64,000 nt of DNA, taken from contig JAEXLD010000073.1 in NCBI GenBank assembly GCA_023445445.1, positions 36,592-100,591 of the forward strand. Direction: 5' to 3'. The notes beneath the pieces were generated by a model, which saw only the letters and a list, made by a program, of their open reading frames with translations, was not told where the DNA came from and searched no databases. This DNA is from Bacillota bacterium (GTDB lineage: Bacteria > Bacillota > Clostridia > Clostridiales > Clostridiaceae). A program made the position numbers and the translations under genes. This document shows, piece by piece, positions 63,501-64,000 of the stretch (position 1 is the stretch's first letter; every line of letters starts with the position of its first letter).

Positions 63501-63883
63501 TATCTGGAAGAGAAGATGACATTAGAAGAATAATGTATTTAAATCCTGAACTAAATTACAGATTTTCATCAATGCTAAATTTTAAGGATTATAATAAAGA
63601 TGAGCTAATAAATATGGCATTGGGAATTCTAAAGGATAAAGGATATGTTTTAGATGAAAATTCAAGAATAGAATTAGTTAATACAATAGATGAGTTATAT
63701 GGCAATAAAAGCTTAACCTTAAAAAATGCCCTTATGGTGAAACAATATTTAGATATTTTAATAAGAGAACAAAGCATTAGAATTTGTGATACTAGAATAA
63801 ACAATAAAGAAATAAACTTAATAAAAAGAGAAGACTTAATTAAAAGCAAAGAAAAGTTTATTTTAAAAAATATGAGAGAATAG
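60509..63883 (+). CDS. Tandem AAA+ protein (CbxX/CfxQ-SpoVK family, three copies) with an extra degenerate N-terminal AAA-like region
   Basis: The 1124-residue cytoplasmic protein has three CbxX/SpoVK-type AAA+ domains. The first (about 325-590) has Walker A GNAGTGKT (366-373), Walker B IDEA (D429, E430) and LAGYEKDMREF with the arginine-finger region LKSRFP. The second (about 595-860) has GNPGTGKT (634-641), D697-E698 and LRSRFP. The third (about 865-1120) has GDIGTGKK (905-912), but its Walker B reads IDGA: G967 replaces the catalytic Glu, so it may bind but hardly hydrolyse ATP. Residues about 1-320 resemble a Clp-type AAA domain without a Walker A motif. CbxX proteins remodel other proteins; the client is unknown. 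GGAGGAG precedes the ATG. Confidence 0.88.
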   Translation: MDKNQLKTKIEAKLNNEYIAQEEYFKNLAEYFIEKVYKNEKGILMVAGERNTFKKASVRNVFEVLKEEKVIDNEKLDDIDLSSYNFNMGYNAFLTDLYEILNNNSSYGVIFKNTEEASDEILNLLANIHPNSCIKLNNKYKVKNNFLVEAKGEEKNTINEIVCHNKFFIFIYNYKEKLELDNFVASSLKNVDQILYTRELTEKEKSNIIRNKLDKEIDEIKNQYGVQILLGYKDEVRENEKYSVCEYLQDYFSKKGNFTITEYIKYKFTSPIKCLIEKENLSEDEKILIYVEGNALRCKAKGAKYNLNKYLIPTLEEVKYKLESIIGLRELKEFLLNVENNKKVQNIRKRLGLKTSYISLNMIFAGNAGTGKTNAARVTYEYLNALGLLTKGTLVEVSKADFITENLSETAKRTNDIINSAIGGVLFIDEAYSLYEGENDKVGKEIVDSLIKGIEDNRNNLTVILAGYEKDMREFLGVNQGLKSRFPNIIHFEDYTPNEMYKIALQIAKSKGYRISKNVKSDLIDLFTRNQLTGKSDLGNARFVRNIIENAIIFSSRKYLNNNRSEIDLLEREDFNFKANAKFDLEDKLKNIIGLDEVKELLRSQYKLLIAQEKRKSVGVNTEIEQNLNMVFAGNPGTGKTSIARLVAEMLNSMGLLKIGQLIECDRLSFVSNIPGETAKKTEGKFKEALGGVLFIDEAYTLANDELGREAIETLLKLVEDYSNEVIVILAGYELEMEDFFDVNIGLRSRFPLWTNFADYNPNELLEMAIRLIESKGFKLSKNGYASLKKSFIDIYENSDSQSGNGRMVRNYVENLIRVQSIRIAEEDTSVYEINLITARDIEKLNTSQYDNEFDLEKHLDKLVGNEEAKEFLRDQYKLIRVKEKRKKLGLSNDINRYMNIIFTGDIGTGKKTVLNILAETLCSMGIVKSKNIVEINKDEVIECINKNLSFEDVLNKQIGKVIYIDGAEFLLKPYSNKIVKDLIKFMDKNSNNSIITLSGREDDIRRIMYLNPELNYRFSSMLNFKDYNKDELINMALGILKDKGYVLDENSRIELVNTIDELYGNKSLTLKNALMVKQYLDILIREQSIRICDTRINNKEINLIKREDLIKSKEKFILKNMRE

Positions 63884-63916
63884 ATAATTCTGTGTAATTA
63901 TTATTTTGTTTGTTTT

Positions 63917-63957
63917 AATATTACTGGAAATTTTGATTTCCAGTAATATTTTTTTAT
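63917..63957 (+). terminator. Terminator after the AAA+ gene
   Basis: A perfect 14-bp stem (63917-63930 with 63937-63950) with a TTTTGA loop ends in TTTTTT. Confidence 0.94.
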
Positions 63958-64000
63958 ATTTAAGAAATACTAATAATGTTTTTTATTACCTTTTTTAGTA

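Overview
The window is very AT-rich (coding and intergenic DNA alike). It uses strong GGAGG-type ribosome binding sites and T-tailed hairpin terminators, and carries a T-box leader, an LPXTG surface protease, a Bce-type antibiotic-sensing module and many Gram-positive lipoproteins. This points to a Firmicute of the genus Clostridium sensu stricto; I do not name a species. No CRISPR array, tRNA, rRNA or intact transposon was found. The only mobile-element trace is a possible IS3-type end inside a palindrome near 12.06 kb.

Layout. 0-6.7 kb: hydroxylamine reductase (hcp), a frameshifted and shortened ric/scdA relic, a nitroreductase-family protein, glycogen phosphorylase and a membrane methyltransferase-family protein. 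6.8-9.5 kb: a DEAD-box helicase (minus strand) with a structured-looking leader, divergent from a T-box-controlled trpS. 9.5-12.1 kb: an SsuABC/ThiXYZ-type ABC importer. 12.1-17.5 kb: a CotH / DUF4956 / VTC-domain operon (minus strand) divergent from an OmpR-type two-component system. 17.6-20.3 kb: small and hypothetical genes, including a truncated phosphoesterase and a 43-codon gene. 20.4-26.5 kb: a Bce-type response regulator, intramembrane-sensing kinase and ABC exporter, with a P-loop kinase and a membrane zincin-like gene in between and a TTACA-N4-TGTAA operator before the ABC genes. 26.8-34.0 kb: a 1554-residue cell-wall subtilase, an acyltransferase fused to a TraB/GumN-like domain, and a small membrane protein.

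34.2-58.0 kb is the centre of interest: an apparently complete locus for phosphorolytic use of mixed-linkage (beta-1,3/1,4) glucan. A licheninase-type GH16 lipoprotein and a GH5 lipoprotein would cut the polymer at the surface. A membrane-anchored 1139-residue protein made of tandem, partly permuted, binding-like modules with no catalytic domain may hold it. A YesM/YesN two-component system plus a stand-alone degenerate kinase fragment would regulate. A CUT1 ABC importer without its own ATPase, and a second membrane-anchored binding protein, would capture the oligosaccharides. Three different GH94-type phosphorylases (large SOGP-like, cellodextrin-phosphorylase-like, laminaribiose-phosphorylase-like) would split beta-1,3 and beta-1,4 bonds inside the cell, giving glucose-1-phosphate.

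58.2-64 kb: endonuclease IV, a SAM-dependent methyltransferase, and a 1124-residue protein with two intact and one degenerate CbxX/SpoVK-type AAA+ domains behind an N-terminal region that looks like a dead Clp-type AAA+ domain.

All assignments come from reading motifs and remembered family features; no database search was run. Substrate statements for transporters and phosphorylases are inference.
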